A stretch of 64,000 nt of DNA from Brachycybe producta (GCA_036925085.1 JAUPFP010000026.1:2698058-2762057), one strand, 5' to 3'. Positions 25,171 through 37,290 are shown, counted from the stretch's first letter. The notes: a model not told the origin generated them from the sequence alone. Program-made: numbers and translations.

Positions 25171-25434
25171 CAATTACAATTACTCATTTCTCTAATGTAT
25201 TTAGTTACAATTAAAAAACTAATGCAAAATCCTGAGTCAGAATACCTGGTATGAGAAGAAATTTAACCATTAAAGTCAAACGCAGACAGACGAGTACTTG
25301 ACAAGAACCAGAAAAAGAGAGAGAGAGTGTTTAGATTGGGCTGTATAGTTTACAGTCAGATAGCTGATAATAATTATACAATTTTACATCAAAAATAAAA
25401 GTGATTGTAAATAATGGCATTTTTTTAAATTCAA

Positions 25435-26040
25435 TTCAATCCAGGGTACACCTGCAATTAGTTTAAAAGCCACGTGGTAGGAGTGATTGCTCCCGATCAC
25501 AAATGATTATTAATTCAGGTAAAACAAGACATCAATTGTTAAATTGAAATCGTCCTAACAAACGAACTATCACAACTGGAAGAGAATTCCATAGTCTACT
25601 AACATTTGTGGGGAAAAAAGACCAAAAATATGCATCCGTTCTAGCCATTAATTCTTTTAAAGTCTTTGAATGCCTGTGTCTTACCTTACGAGGATGTGTA
25701 TTCAATAAGTCATTAAGTAGGGCTATACTATCATCTGCCAGTAAACGTCCGAAAAGGTTCAAGGCTTTGGTCATTTCTTCAGCCTGCTAATGATTCCACA
25801 TTTTAGTTCCTGAAGCATAGAAGATACATTGTCAGTATACAAGTGTCTTCCTTTCACAAATCTTGCAGCCCATGGTACTATGCTGTACCATTTCTATTTG
25901 GTGCTTTAAGTTACTTCTAAATGGGCTCCAAAAATTAGGGAACAATATTCTAATATAGGTCTGACTAAGGTAAAATAACAGACTCTCTTTTACATTTTCT
26001 ATACAATGTTTAAGGGTACTTTGTGGCATCATAGTGCAAA
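25435..26040 (-). pseudogene. LINE family 2, reverse-transcriptase C-terminal remnant and 3' end
   Basis: The minus-strand frame 25774-25532 gives LLNTHPRKVRHRHSKTLKEL and YFWSFFPTNVSRLWNSLP, the standard non-LTR tail (RTDAYxxSFFPRTIxxWNxLP). Upstream to 26040 it is frameshifted (PNFWSPF, IEMVQ). The 3' UTR ACAATT...GTCTTGTTTTACCTGAAT recurs at 37145-37290. Confidence 0.8.
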
Positions 26041-26835
26041 AACAATTGCACCAATCTTAAAAGTGTCATGAATCTAATGATGACATAATTGTATAATGAC
26101 ATGATAGCATGAAAAAGTAATTGTAATTAAAGTAAATTTATTACTTTTAGCGAATTACTTTTCAAACATTACCGAAAACACATGACTTCACAAAGTTATC
26201 TCCATTTTTTTTTTGAAGATTAATTTAAAAGTAGTGCTTACTTTTAAATTAAATCTTTCAAAAATAAAGATCTACCTTGATAACGGTTGTTGTTGTTCTT
26301 TACTGTAAAATGTATTTTTTTTTTATTAATAATTTTATCTTTGATGGTTAGGCATTTCTTCTAATACCACATTGAAATTGAGAATTTGAGACCAATTGCT
26401 TTTAGATCACTCTGTATAATAAAAAGCTGCCATTGAAACTGGCGTGGCAACAAACTTTTGACAGCCTTTCCATCATTTTAAGGCATAAGTGGGTGTGTCT
26501 AAGATTGACAGATTTATGTCATTGGAACAGCGCGCGGTTGAGAAGAAATCCTTGCGCATGAAAATTCTCTCATAAAAAAAAAGAACCTTCCCATCAACCT
26601 CCATTGCACTCTTTGTTTCAAAAGATCGATTTCTTCTTAACAGCACGTTTTTATCATTCTATTTTAATTTAGGGTGTTGTAGGTTGTTATTTAAGTGAAA
26701 TTCCTCCTAGTTTTCAAAATAATAACATCACAAAAAAGAAAAGAAAAATACATTTTGCCTATTTATAAGGCTATTTACTACTGTGGGGAAAATATAACAA
26801 AAGCTAAAAAAATTATTATAAATTAAATTATTGAC
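26041..26835. other. No gene recognised
   Basis: AT-rich, no supported coding frame. Confidence 0.35.
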
Positions 26836-27230
26836 GCCCAGTGGCATAGGGAGGAGGGGTTAAACCCCCCCCCCCCCCCCCCATCCCCTTATTTTAATTT
26901 AAAATTAAGAAAAAAATAATAGCATTTTACTACATTTTCTTGATTTTTGACAAATAATTTTTCCATTTTTAATGTTACAATTGAATGTTTTAAATATGTG
27001 TAAAGAAGAGGGGGATAAACTTCTAATGAAACCAATCCCCATGAACCACCCCTCTTATTTTAACTTAAAATTAAAAAAATAATAGCATTTTTCTACGTTT
27101 TCTTGATTTTGAATTCTTATTTTTCCATTTCTAATGTAACATTTAAATGTTTTAAATATCAGTAGAGAAGCGGAGATAAACTTCCCATGAAACCAATCCC
27201 CATGAACCACCCCCCCCCCCCCCCCCCCGG
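26836..27230. repeat. Tandem duplication of about 166 bp with poly-C tracts
   Basis: CAGTGGCATAGGGAGG (hAT-like) leads into poly-C, then two copies (about 26885-27050 and 27050-27215) sharing AATAATAGCATTTT, TTTTCTTGATTTT and GAAACCAATCCCCATGAACC, ending in a second poly-C. Confidence 0.7.
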
Positions 27231-27735
27231 GACAGACTAAACGTCAGTATCATCAATGCATCATACATTAGCTTTTTCATGAGGAGACAGAAATTCATAA
27301 CGATATGGAGTGGACTCTGATTGAAACTTGCAAACAGCGACCAGTTTCCAGTACATTAAATTTTGAAGCTTTTGAGATTATTCACTTCTGCTGGTGCACA
27401 TCGACGCCACCGTTGGCACTACAAGCAAGTTGAAGCAACGCATTGAAAACTGAACCACTTCTGTTAGTCTCATATAAATACGGAGCCCTGTAAAGGACAT
27501 GCATCGAAAATTCACAATTTGTTAATATTACGAATTAACAATTCGTAATGACAAATTGTGAATTTGATCGAGGTCATCATTTTTATTTAATACTTCAAAA
27601 ATAACTTTAATTATGCATATTAATATTTACAAATCTTGTAACAGGCGCATTTCTTAGTGATGTAATGTGGCGGTGTAATCTCTATAAAATTTCCAAATTT
27701 GATTCGCTTTGGTTAAGTCGTTTATTATTTAACTA
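27231..27735. other. No gene recognised; short inverted repeat
   Basis: 27508-27560 has AATTCACAATTTGTTAAT facing ATTAACAATTCG...CAAATTGTGAATT. Otherwise nothing is recognised. Confidence 0.4.
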
Positions 27736-28070
27736 CTAGTGGGGTAATCCGTCATAAATGACAGGAGCAAAATTCACAGGCAATTGTGCGCATGCGCGTC
27801 GTTTTTTCCTTTATTTACTTCTTTCATTTCAATTTCAGTCACCCCTCCCACTTTTCTCTCTTTCTCCCCGTTCTACACTTTCCAAACTTGTCCCCTCACC
27901 CCTTCCCACTTTTCTCTCCCTCCCCCTTCTACACTTTTTAAAGGAAGAGTTCAACATATAGTTGACCTTGAGAAAAAAAAACGGTTCATTTATTCAAATT
28001 TATATAAATTCCGACGTGCTTCAATGGTTTTCGTTACTCCACACACACACACACACACACAGACCTGGGA
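27736..28070 (-). mobile_element. Non-autonomous Helitron
   Basis: Shorter relative of 21371-21910 with the same two ends (CTAGTGGGGTAATCCGTCAT ... CACACAGACCTGGGA) and fewer CT-repeat units. Confidence 0.8.
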
Positions 28071-28376
28071 TATTATATATATAATTATATATATAATAAT
28101 ATCGTTTTTCACATGAGCAACTATGACAAAAAAAAATCCTTTTTTCCCCTCGTTGTCATGGCGGCAGCTAGTTTTCTCTCACACAGTTTGGAGGCGCTGA
28201 AAGCTCATGCATCGCCTCCAGTAGACTATGCAATGAAGTAAGATATTTTTGTTTTCTGTAAGTGCTTATAGCGCCGTTTATGGCTCAGATGTGCAACAGC
28301 GTTGCTTCAAACTTTGTATTAGTGATGAAACGTAACGTAAATTGTTGGTTGGCTATGATTAGACTATTTTTTTTTT

Positions 28377-28939
28377 CAAGGGGCCGACATTGAAGAAAAT
28401 CATGTACGAGATTCACTAAGATTTACAAAGATTCACTACTGTTATATTCGCGTTTTACTGGATTCCCTGAATATAATTTCAATCTGAAATCCAGTAAAAC
28501 GCGGATAAAAACTAAAATAGCTTGCCATACCGTACACAGGCAATTAGAAAACGGGATGAACAGAAGTTGGCTCCACCCTTTTTATGACGAACGGCAACTT
28601 CTAATTGGTTGGTTATGTAGTCTGACGTCACATGCTCGGGGGGGGGGGGGGGTTCAACGTCGAATCACACAAGAAACCAATTAGAAGTTGCTGTTCGTCA
28701 TAAAAAAGGCGGAGCCAATTTCTGTTCATCCCGTTTTCTAATTGCCTGTGTACGGTATGGCAATCCATTTTAGTTTTCATCTGCGTTTTACTGGATTGTA
28801 CGATTTTAATTCTATTCTGAGAATCCAGTTAAAACGCGGATAAAAGAGTAAAATGGCTTTCCATACGTACGATCTGCTGTGAATCTTTGTAAATCTAAGT
28901 GAATCTCGTACATGATTTTCTTCAATGTCGCCCCGCTTG
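28377..28939. mobile_element. Nested palindrome upstream of TWSG1
   Basis: Outer arms GACATTGAAGAAAATCATG / CATGATTTTCTTCAATGTC run through GTTTTACTGGATT motifs to an inner palindrome (TACACAGGCAATTAGAAAAC ... GTTTTCTAATTGCCTGTGTA) with TGACGTCA and a G tract at its centre. It ends about 220 bp before the TWSG1 start. Confidence 0.8.
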
Positions 28940-29158
28940 ATTTTTTTTGTGTGGTTATTGCAGATTTATTAGATTGCGTTTAGGAACAGCAGGATATGTT
29001 CGCATTTCTCTACTTAAATTAGGAAAGATATAAAATGGTGGAACATTTGCTGTGATTTTTTTTTTTTTGATAAAAGGATGACATTAACCTAAAACGTAAG
29101 AATAGAATTTGGTTTTGACTGGAAATACACGGTTTTGTTTGAAGATTTGTCTTCCGCA

Positions 29159-32100
29159 ATGATGAATACTAAACACGAGTAAGTTAAAGTTTACATCATT
29201 TTCTGTTGTTGTTGACGAATAGGTTTTGTAATCGATTATTATAATCAATCACACACTTTGACCTACTGTAGCGTCATAGAAAATGTGAATTTTTTTTTCT
29301 GTGTTTATTTTTCTCCAGTGATGAAAGGGGATGCAGATGGTTCGCATTGTTTCGATTAGCCGTTGTTATCTGTATGATTCTGGCGCTGCCGTACTCGTGT
29401 TGGAGTTGTAATGAGGCGCTGTGTGCTAGCGTGGTCAGCAAGTGCATGCTCACACAGTCCTGCAAATGCGAGCTCAAGAACTGCGTCTGCTGCAAGGATT
29501 GTTTCAACTGTTTGGATTATCTTTACGCTGAATGTTGTTCGTGTGTTGGTGAGTTTACGTACGGTGTTTCGAAAATTTTCATTCGAGGTGGGGGAAATTC
29601 TTTCAGTTAAGCCTTGTACAGACCAGCGGCGATAATTGCCAGAAACATTGTCTAGGGCGAGCTTTCCCGAACGACTGGGGAGAAGAAGTCTTTGCGGATA
29701 CAAACGCAACAGCGCTCGAGTATCTGGCAGCTTAACATCGCAGAGTGTTGCTTGTTTATCTGTTTCCCAACTTCAAAATGGAAAACATCACGTAGTCTGT
29801 ACCTAGAGAGCAACGAAGGAATTATACCGTGAAGCCTTAAAGGGGGTTTAATCTTAGACTATTACTTTCCTGGACTGGCAACTTCCTATCTTCTCCATAT
29901 TAAAGCGTTGGATGCCTGGTCTAAGGCAAAAGTGAAGCTAACTCCGTCTGGTGGCATTATTTGTGCATAAAATCCGAGTAAAAGTCTCGTTTTTGCAAAG
30001 GGTAAGACATTGGGGGTGAATCATGTACTGTATGGCAAGCCATTATAGTTTTTTCACGTTTTACTCGATTTTCAGATTTTAATTCTATTCTGGAAATACA
30101 GTAAACGCGGATATAAGAGTAAAATGGTTTTATATATATACGATCTGTTGTGAATCTTTGCAAATCTTAGTGAATCTCGTACATGATTTTTTTCTTCAAT
30201 GTTTGCCCCCCCCCCCACCCCCCCCCCCCCTTCTTGAATACACCCTCTATACATTGTAACTAAAAATGAACTCGTCCAAAACTTGACATCTTCTCTAAAT
30301 TTTATATACCATAGTCCCGCTAGGCTAGGCGCCACTTCTAAGGCGACGCCGCATATCAGTCGAACACACAATTTCGGGAGTTGCCAGTCCAGTAAGGTAT
30401 TAGTCTAAGGTTTAATGAAAATAGTGAAATTTATTTTATGGAACTGGACAACAACGTAGTAAACAAACCTAACTAAAACTAAAGGCGATAGTTCTTTCAC
30501 GAGAGTAGCTGTCATGAAAGTTGTCTACACGTCTTGAAGTAACGTGATAGTTCTGTCATAGGACAGCGTGACGTCTACTTCACAGATATCATTGAGTTAA
30601 CAACAGTGTTGCCTCTCTCTCTCGTTCTTTCTCTCCCTCCCTCTCTTTCTCTCTCCCTCAATCTCTCTCTCCCTCTCCCTACAGAAGCCAAACTTCACTA
30701 CAAAGTGGATATTTCCCTACAAGCGGGTCACTCAACAACTATTACTATCGCGACAGTACTATCAAATATCTAGTCAAACGAGATAGTGTGGTATAGGTAT
30801 AGTGCTATCGCAACAGTGTGATAGTGGCTATCATGTCGTCTTCACGATGATGGTTCTCGCGATAGTTGCTGCTCTCACGACAGCAACTATCGTGAAAACG
30901 AGGTTTAATACTAACTAAAACTTACCTTTGTAATTTCTAGAAAATGGTGAAAAAAGAAGTTTGTCTTAGACGAGGTCAGAGTATCGATCGCGGGGCCCCT
31001 CACACGAGGCGGCGATGTTACCAATGTCGTTCTATAAAAAAACGTCTTATGAGAAGCAGCGTACCTCAACGTAGGCGCTATTCGAAACATCATCCTTACA
31101 TTTATATATTATTAAAAATTATTAAACTAGTAAAAATAAAATTTTTTTTTTAATTATTTAGTTAAAATCAAAGGTTTATTTAAAAACAAGTGGTTAAAAC
31201 CAAACCACCTTGCGAAAAACAGAGCCAATTGATAGGTGGCGTTTCTATTGTAAAGGGAAGTACAGCAACCGCATAAGTTGAATCCGTCTTAAAGTCGGGG
31301 ACTTATTGTAACAGAAAATAAGTACAAAAATGTGAAATATGAAAATTAAATGTGATATTTTGAATTATTAAATGAAGTGCTGGGAAAAAAAAAATGATTT
31401 AAAAGTCATAACTGAAGTCAAATTATAACTTGAGAAGTTATTAAAATTAGTTATGAAGGCCTACGATTGTGTGCCACGAATTGTACTGTTGTAGGTTTTG
31501 CTGAAGAAATGGGTGGGGACAGTTATATGGATGTTGTAAGGGACATGTATAGGGAAGCAGGGGCGAGTGTCAGGACTCGGGACTGTCTGGGTGGCCTTCA
31601 ATAGTTTTAGGAGTAGATTTTATAAGGGTTTGGCACTTAAAACGAATCTCTCGAATCCTTCATATAAGAATCCTATGTTATTCATTAAGAAGATACGAAT
31701 AAATGAAATAATATTAAATATTAAATTTTTAATAATAAAAAACGAGTGTGAACACAAAAGGGTCACCACAAGGTGATGATATTGGTGATCTGGGGTACCA
31801 CCGAAATTACAACAATCGCCGGGTTTTTTTTTTTGGGTTAGTGAATGCTTCTATTGGACGTCAATGGAGTTAAAACTAATTTTACCAATGTTTTTAACAG
31901 TTTTTTAAGGTTAGGATTCGAAAGACGAAAAAAGCGCAAAATTCGAGTTTTCGAATCTCGAATATTTTTCAAGATTCGAGGATTCGAATGATACATTCCT
32001 AATTTTTATGTTACGATTTCTAACATACAAACTTGTGTTTTATAAATCTCCTTAAATCAACCTTATTGAAATGTGGAACTGATTATTTTTTTTTAAATAA

Positions 32101-33688
32101 CTAGAAATGTGTCCGAAGGCAAATGATTCGGATAATCAATTAAATCACAAGAGTCACGTTGAAGATTTGTTGGAACCCATGCAAGAGCTGTTTACCGTGT
32201 TGACTGAGGCCCCGGACAGCCTACAACGCTGGACATCGTTCACTTACCCAGCACATAAGGGTGTGTCATTCTTCAAGGATTTGAAATTTTCAGGAGGTAA
32301 AGTTGTCCGTCTTTTATTTCAAGTTCATTGTAAATATATTTGGACTGATTTGTCGAAATTGAACACACAGGGTCGACGTTTAAAGAAGACCAAGCAATAT
32401 TTTCGGAAGAAGACGTTGTTGAAATTAATTGCACTGTGGCGTATATGGGTCAATGCATGTCGTGGAAGAAGTGCAAAAGTTCTTGTAGGTCTATGGGGGC
32501 TTCCAGTTATCGATGGTTTCATGACGGATGTTGTGAATGTGTTGGCAAACATTGTGTCAACTATGGAATCAACGAAAGCAGGTGATGTATTATTATTCCT
32601 TTCTTACGGAGTATTTCTGCACGTACATCCCCCACCAAAATGCGTGTTTTGTGACATCACAAGAAAGATAAAGCAAAAGAAAAGCAACCCTTATATTCAG
32701 TTAAGAGGCTAAATCACAAAATGACTTCGAAAAATCTCCGCAAAAAGCGCTAGCATCGTTTTTTTCTATTGAGCCCATAGACCCAATGTTAAAGAAAAAT
32801 GTTAATTTTTAAAATACACATGTTTATTTTTCATGTTTAAAGTTGTCCAATAGTAAGTTTTCAAAGTGCAATGTGCACCTTAATTATGCTGATCGAGTGA
32901 TAGAATGACAAAAAATTGATAAGTGCGGTTAGATTTTTGAAAACTACTTCAAATTCGCAAATTTCGAACTCTTTTGTTAAACTCCATTGAGTACGCTCAA
33001 ATAAGAAAAAAACATCCGTTAAAATGCTCGTAAAAATACGTAAAAATAATTTAAAAAAATCAGCACGTGTGCCAATGTGTTGGCTTCAATGTGGTTTAAG
33101 TGTTAAGGTTTTTTTTAAAAAAAAGTATTTTAATGGATGGTTTTCTGCTTACGAGCACGTACTCAATGGAGTTTAAACATAAAGAGGTAAAAATTCGCGA
33201 TTTTGAAATAGTCTTTAAAAAATATAATCGCACTTACGGATTTTTTTGTCATTCTATCAATCGATCAGCATCTATTTATGGTGCACATTGCACTTTGAAA
33301 ACTTAATACTGGACAACTTTAAATATGAAAAATAAACATATTGCAGCCGCGACTGTGTTTATTTTAAAAATTAACATTTTTTCTTCAACATTGGGTCTAT
33401 GGGCTCAATAGAAAAACGATGATAGCGCCCTTTGCGTAGATTTTTCGAAGTAAGTTTGTGTTTGTGTTAATGAATATAGTGACTCTTGTTTAATTGTTTG
33501 TTGTGATAGCTTATTTTATTTTGTCTGTTAGGTGCACCGAGTGCCCAACTGAGAAAGGAGATTTTCCTTTGCTGCCTGAATATGATGAGTTCGGAGTGGA
33601 TGAAGAATTTGACGGTGAAGGAGTTTCATATACGAAGGACGAGGCTACTATTATCAAAGATGATATCGATCAAGATCTGACTGTGTGA
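29159..33688 (+). CDS. TWSG1: Twisted gastrulation (TWSG1/Tsg) homologue, complete, five coding exons
   Basis: Secreted BMP-binding modulator that acts with chordin in the extracellular space (family knowledge). Exons read from the sequence: 29159-29178, 29319-29548, 32105-32296, 32371-32581, 33532-33688; all junctions are GT-AG and the phases join into 269 codons. The first exon gives only MMNTKH plus two bases before a GTAAGT donor; the frame then enters a hydrophobic signal core (about residues 20-30) ending near C37. The N-terminal Cys-rich domain (about 37-83) begins CNEALCASVVSKC and ends with CCSCV, as in vertebrate Tsg. The C-terminal Cys-rich domain (exons 4-5) carries GQCMSWKKCKSSC, YRWFHDGCCECVG and CTEC. 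N-glycosylation sequons NDS, NCT and NES are present. A 47-residue acidic tail follows CTEC, whereas I recall the vertebrate protein ending close to this point. Start choice: two tandem ATGs at 29159 and 29162, in frame with the signal peptide. Introns 2 and 4 hold LINE and foldback debris. Confidence 0.93.
30012..30235. mobile_element. Half copy of the 28377 palindrome in TWSG1 intron 2
   Basis: CATGTACTGTATGGCAAGCC, GTGAATCTTTGCAAATCTTA and GTGAATCTCGTACATGATTT match the right arm of 28377-28939. A long poly-C run follows. Confidence 0.75.
30480..30900. repeat. CGATAGT-rich stretch in TWSG1 intron 2
   Basis: Many variants of CTATCGCGACAGT and CGATAGTT on both strands. A 12 bp stem CGATAGTTGCTG (30860-30871) pairs with CAGCAACTATCG (30881-30892). 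CTCTC runs are at 30612-30680. Confidence 0.6.
31440..31610 (+). pseudogene. LINE reverse-transcriptase core fragment in TWSG1 intron 2
   Basis: Encodes KAYDCVPRIVLL, then in another frame EMGGDSYMDVVRDMYREAGA and SVRTRDCLGG, matching the (D)xxKAYDxVPR...VxxMYxxAxxxVRT block of non-LTR reverse transcriptases. At least one frameshift and a stop. Confidence 0.65.
32701..33470. mobile_element. TTAA foldback element in TWSG1 intron 4
   Basis: TTAAGAGGCTAAATCACAAA at the left, TTAA at 33467-33470 on a slightly altered right end. Both arms are present. It fills about 80% of the 950 bp intron. Confidence 0.85.
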
Positions 33689-33830
33689 TAAAAATGACAA
33701 TTGCTACTTCCTGCTGATAATTGGTATTTTGAGATTACTTTTTTAAAAATGTATACGCTTTGCTTTTAATTGGGAAAGATTTTATTTTTCTAACATTTTA
33801 TTATAAGGGCATACTATGTTGTTTTCTTCT

Positions 33831-33836
33831 AATAAA
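33831..33836 (+). terminator. Poly(A) signal of TWSG1
   Basis: A canonical AATAAA lies 143 bp after the TWSG1 stop codon, in AT-rich sequence with no other gene nearby. Confidence 0.6.
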
Positions 33837-33839
33837 CGT

Positions 33840-34921
33840 TGTACAATTCGTTTAACTTTGTTAAATTCGAAGGGATTTCAGGTTTTCACATTTCAAAAGT
33901 GAATTATGCAACTAGACTCTTCAACGAGGTATTTTCACCTGGTTTTCTTAAGGTCTTCCTCAAGCTGAACGAAAGCTTCTGAAAGGATGGCTTTTAGAAC
34001 TTTTTTTTCTTCTAAAAACGGATCATTTTCAGAACAGTTCTGAAATAATGTTTTAAAGTTGTTTTTTTTATTAATAGCCAAAAATAGTGACAAATTCCAC
34101 TTTCACAAGAAAGCTATACTAGGATTCCGCCGCCTGAGACATCTGGCCCTTGTATACAGACCAATGAGATGTATTACTTTATTTACACCTGTTACGTTCA
34201 ACCCTTGGCGTCGTCCCAGATGGATACAGCCACTTAAAGTGTTTAACAAAATGGCCCCTCTTCAATCAACACCACCTCCCCCTTTCGCTCCTTGGAAAAA
34301 AATGCTACTGAAGTCTCACCTCTCACATTTTTCTTCAACAATTGCATTTTCCACACAAAGGAAGAGGGGTCAAGTGAGGTTTACAAGAGGGTCATTTTGT
34401 TAAAGAATAGAAAAATTTATATATCTCATCAAAGAAGAGAAAAACTAATGAATATGTTTTCTTCAGAGTCGATGCTTGGTGAAATGAACCTTTGCTCAGC
34501 TATAGAAAAGGTACATTGAAAACAGTGTGTTTGTTTTGAGGTCACAAGTCCACTGCTTTAGTTGAATCGTTTACCATGTTTTAACTCAAATGTTGTACCT
34601 CTCAATGCCTTGAACTCTGGATGGTGATATTGATCAGTTGAAGGAGATTTTCACCGGCTAACAACATACGTAAGTTTATTGTTTATTTCTATTGTTTCCT
34701 TCTCTCTCTCTCTCGCTTCCAATAAAATACAAGAGTCGATGCTTTACTATGTGCGCCTGTGATGTGACTTTGAAGTTGCAGCTCGAGTCTATGCTAGATT
34801 GGATGATGTTTTTTCCCCTAAAATCACATTTTATCACTCATCATGCCACATGTTTAGGGAAGTGACAGCAAAACTAACAAAAACTATTGTTGCTGTCCAG
34901 TCGCAATGACTGCAAAACAGC
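33840..34921. other. No gene recognised
   Basis: Between the TWSG1 poly(A) signal and the next repeat. A 114-codon frame at 34059-34403 has no known domain. CTCTC run at 34703. Confidence 0.35.
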
Positions 34922-35618
34922 TTAAGAAGCTACATCACAAAATCACTTCGAAAAATCTAAGCAAAGAGCGCTAGCATCGTTTTTCTATTCAGCCCTTAGA
35001 CCCAATGTTAAAAAAATGTTAATTTTTAAAACACACAGTGGCGGTAATATGTTTAATTTTCATATTTAAAGTTGTCCAATATTAAAGTTTTCAAAGTGCA
35101 ATGTGCACCTTAAATATATGCTGATCGAGTGATAGAATGACAAAAAATTGGTAAGTGCGGTTATATTTTTTAAAAATATTTCAAAATCGCGAATTTCTAA
35201 CTCTTATGTTAAAGGCCGCAAGCAAAAATTATCCATTAGGATGTTCGTAAAAATACGTAAAAAAAAATAATTTTAAAGAAATCAGCGCGTGTTGGCTTCA
35301 CTGTGTATTAATTGTGGTTTTTAAATTTGTAGGTGTTTTTACGAGCATTCTAATGGATGTTTTTTTTGCTTACGAGCGCATACTCAATGGAGTTTAACAT
35401 AAGTTAGAAATTCGCGATTTTGAAATAGGTTTTAAAAAAATATAACCGCACTACCAATTTTTTGTCATTCTATCACTCGATCAGCATATATTTAAGGTGC
35501 ACATTGCACTTTGAAAACTTAATATTGGACAACTTTAAATATGAAAAATAAACATATTACCGCCATTGTGTGTATTTTAAAAATTACCGTTTTTTCTTTA
35601 ACATTGGGTCTATGGGCA
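34922..35618. mobile_element. TTAA foldback element copy
   Basis: TTAAGAAGCTACATCACAAA, both arms, right end truncated at TTGGGTCTATGGGC. Confidence 0.82.
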
Positions 35619-36165
35619 AAATGACCGTGGGGCCTGTGATTGACAAGTAAAGTTTCACTTTCGTAAATTAATCTTTATCTTTAATCATGTGTCATTGATG
35701 TGCCCAATTGGCTAAATTTCCCAGTTTTACTTTTTAAAATTAAAACTTAAAATTCAATGTTAGTGTTCTTTTTTTCTTTTTATTAACATTTAAATTTAAA
35801 CTGCAAATTTTTCATATTTTTAGACAATTATTAGTAATCGATCCATCACGAATTCACAATACAAAGTATAAACTTAGCAATTATTTTTATGATAAGAATT
35901 TTAAAACAAGTAAAAATTTATTTTTTAATAACAAAACGTGAATAAAAAAGGTGCAATTTAAGGATTATACTAGTAATACTAATAAAGACACTTTGACATT
36001 TTAATAAGTTTAACAAAAGCATAGGGGTAGACGAATGTGTCGGCAGGGACAGAGTCCGACAGATTAATATGTAGGTGACTAGGTGACCTACACTTCAGTA
36101 CTGTAGGTCACTCCGTGGCCTACACTTTAGAATTTTTTTTATATTGTATCAGTGATAAATTAAGC
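35619..36165. other. No gene recognised
   Basis: AT-rich. 36072-36130 carries a short TAGGTGACCTACACTT repeat also found at the window's right edge (63950-64000). Confidence 0.4.
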
Positions 36166-36209
36166 TTCTTGCAGGGTGTCTGGGGGAGGGCACTGCCGCC
36201 AGAATGTTA

Positions 36210-36590
36210 AAAAGGTGGCGCTGATCAAGCGCCAATCTGAACTAACGCCAAACTGAATAAACGCCAAATGAAACAAACGCCAAACGGAATAAGCGCCAAT
36301 TGGAACAAACGCCAAACTGAATAAGCGCCAAATGGAACTAACGCCAAACTGAACAAGCGCCAAACTGAATAACCGCCAAAATGTGATAAACACATTGTTA
36401 GGTTAGGTTTGGTTAGGTTAGGTGTAAATCTGCACAGTCTGACGTCTATAAAAGCTCACAATATTTGGACCATCAGAATTTACAAAAAACCTGAATAACC
36501 GCCAAACTGAATAAACGCCAAATGGAACAAACGCCAAACTGAATAACCGCCAAATTTTTGGCTTTTATTCAGTTTGGCGTTTCCACTTGT
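36210..36590. repeat. AACGCCAAACTGAATAA minisatellite
   Basis: About 14 units of roughly 15-17 bp alternating AACGCCAAACTGAATA and AGCGCCAA(A/T)TGGAACA. A GGTTAGGTTTGGTTAGG stretch and a short insert split the array. At its right end the unit appears inverted (TTTTATTCAGTTTGGCGTTT). Confidence 0.85.
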
Positions 36591-36860
36591 TGTATCGGTG
36601 TGTTCCCTTTCGGTCGACAAGCCTCAGGGATTGGATTGGAGGCTAACAGTGACGTCAATAAAAATATTGAGCGGTGAGGAACAAAACAGTTATAGTTTAG
36701 TTTAGATTCGGTTAGGGGTTTGGGAGAAAGGGTTACATTTTTTTTTCGAGGCTCTTTCATTCACCGCTCCCTATTACTTTTTATTGACGTCACTGTTAGC
36801 CTCCAATCCAATCCCTGAGGCTTGTCGACCGATAGGGATACCGCCGTTGTATCTGTAGGG
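36590..36860. mobile_element. Palindromic element with TTAGG-type centre
   Basis: TCGACAAGCCTCAGGGATTG and GGAGGCTAACAGTGACGTCA are mirrored at 36780-36845. The centre has TTTAGATTCGGTTAGG and GGGAGAAAGGGTTA as in the 1735-2935 palindrome. Confidence 0.8.
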
Positions 36861-37144
36861 ACTGGTCTTCACACCTTAATGTTTTTCTTAAAATAAGAAA
36901 CATGAATAGTTCGGGGGGGGGGGGGGGGAGGGGGGAGGGATGCAATACTTTCAATTCATTTTACATTTCAACATAATTTGGACTCATATAGTACATTAAG
37001 TGGACGAGATGGTTAATATACAGTATATATCGCTGTTAAATACGTTAGAAATACGAACTGCTTAATGTGTTCAAAGCCTCATTTAAAAACAACTAGGCTT
37101 GTTAGAAGATGGCCTCAAATACACCCAGGCCTAGCCACACTAAT

Positions 37145-37290
37145 TCAATTCAACTCAGTACACCTGCAAATAAGCTTAAAAGCCGTGTGGTAGGGGGGCT
37201 GCGCCCGATCACAAATGATTGTCATTCAGGTAAAACAAGACATGATTGTTAATTTGAAATCGTCCTAACGTATGATCGTCCAAAGTATGA
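37145..37290 (-). mobile_element. LINE family 2, 3' end fragment
   Basis: Shares GTACACCTGCAA, CCCGATCACAAATGATT, CAGGTAAAACAAGACAT and GAAATCGTCCTAAC with 25435-25560. Confidence 0.75.
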
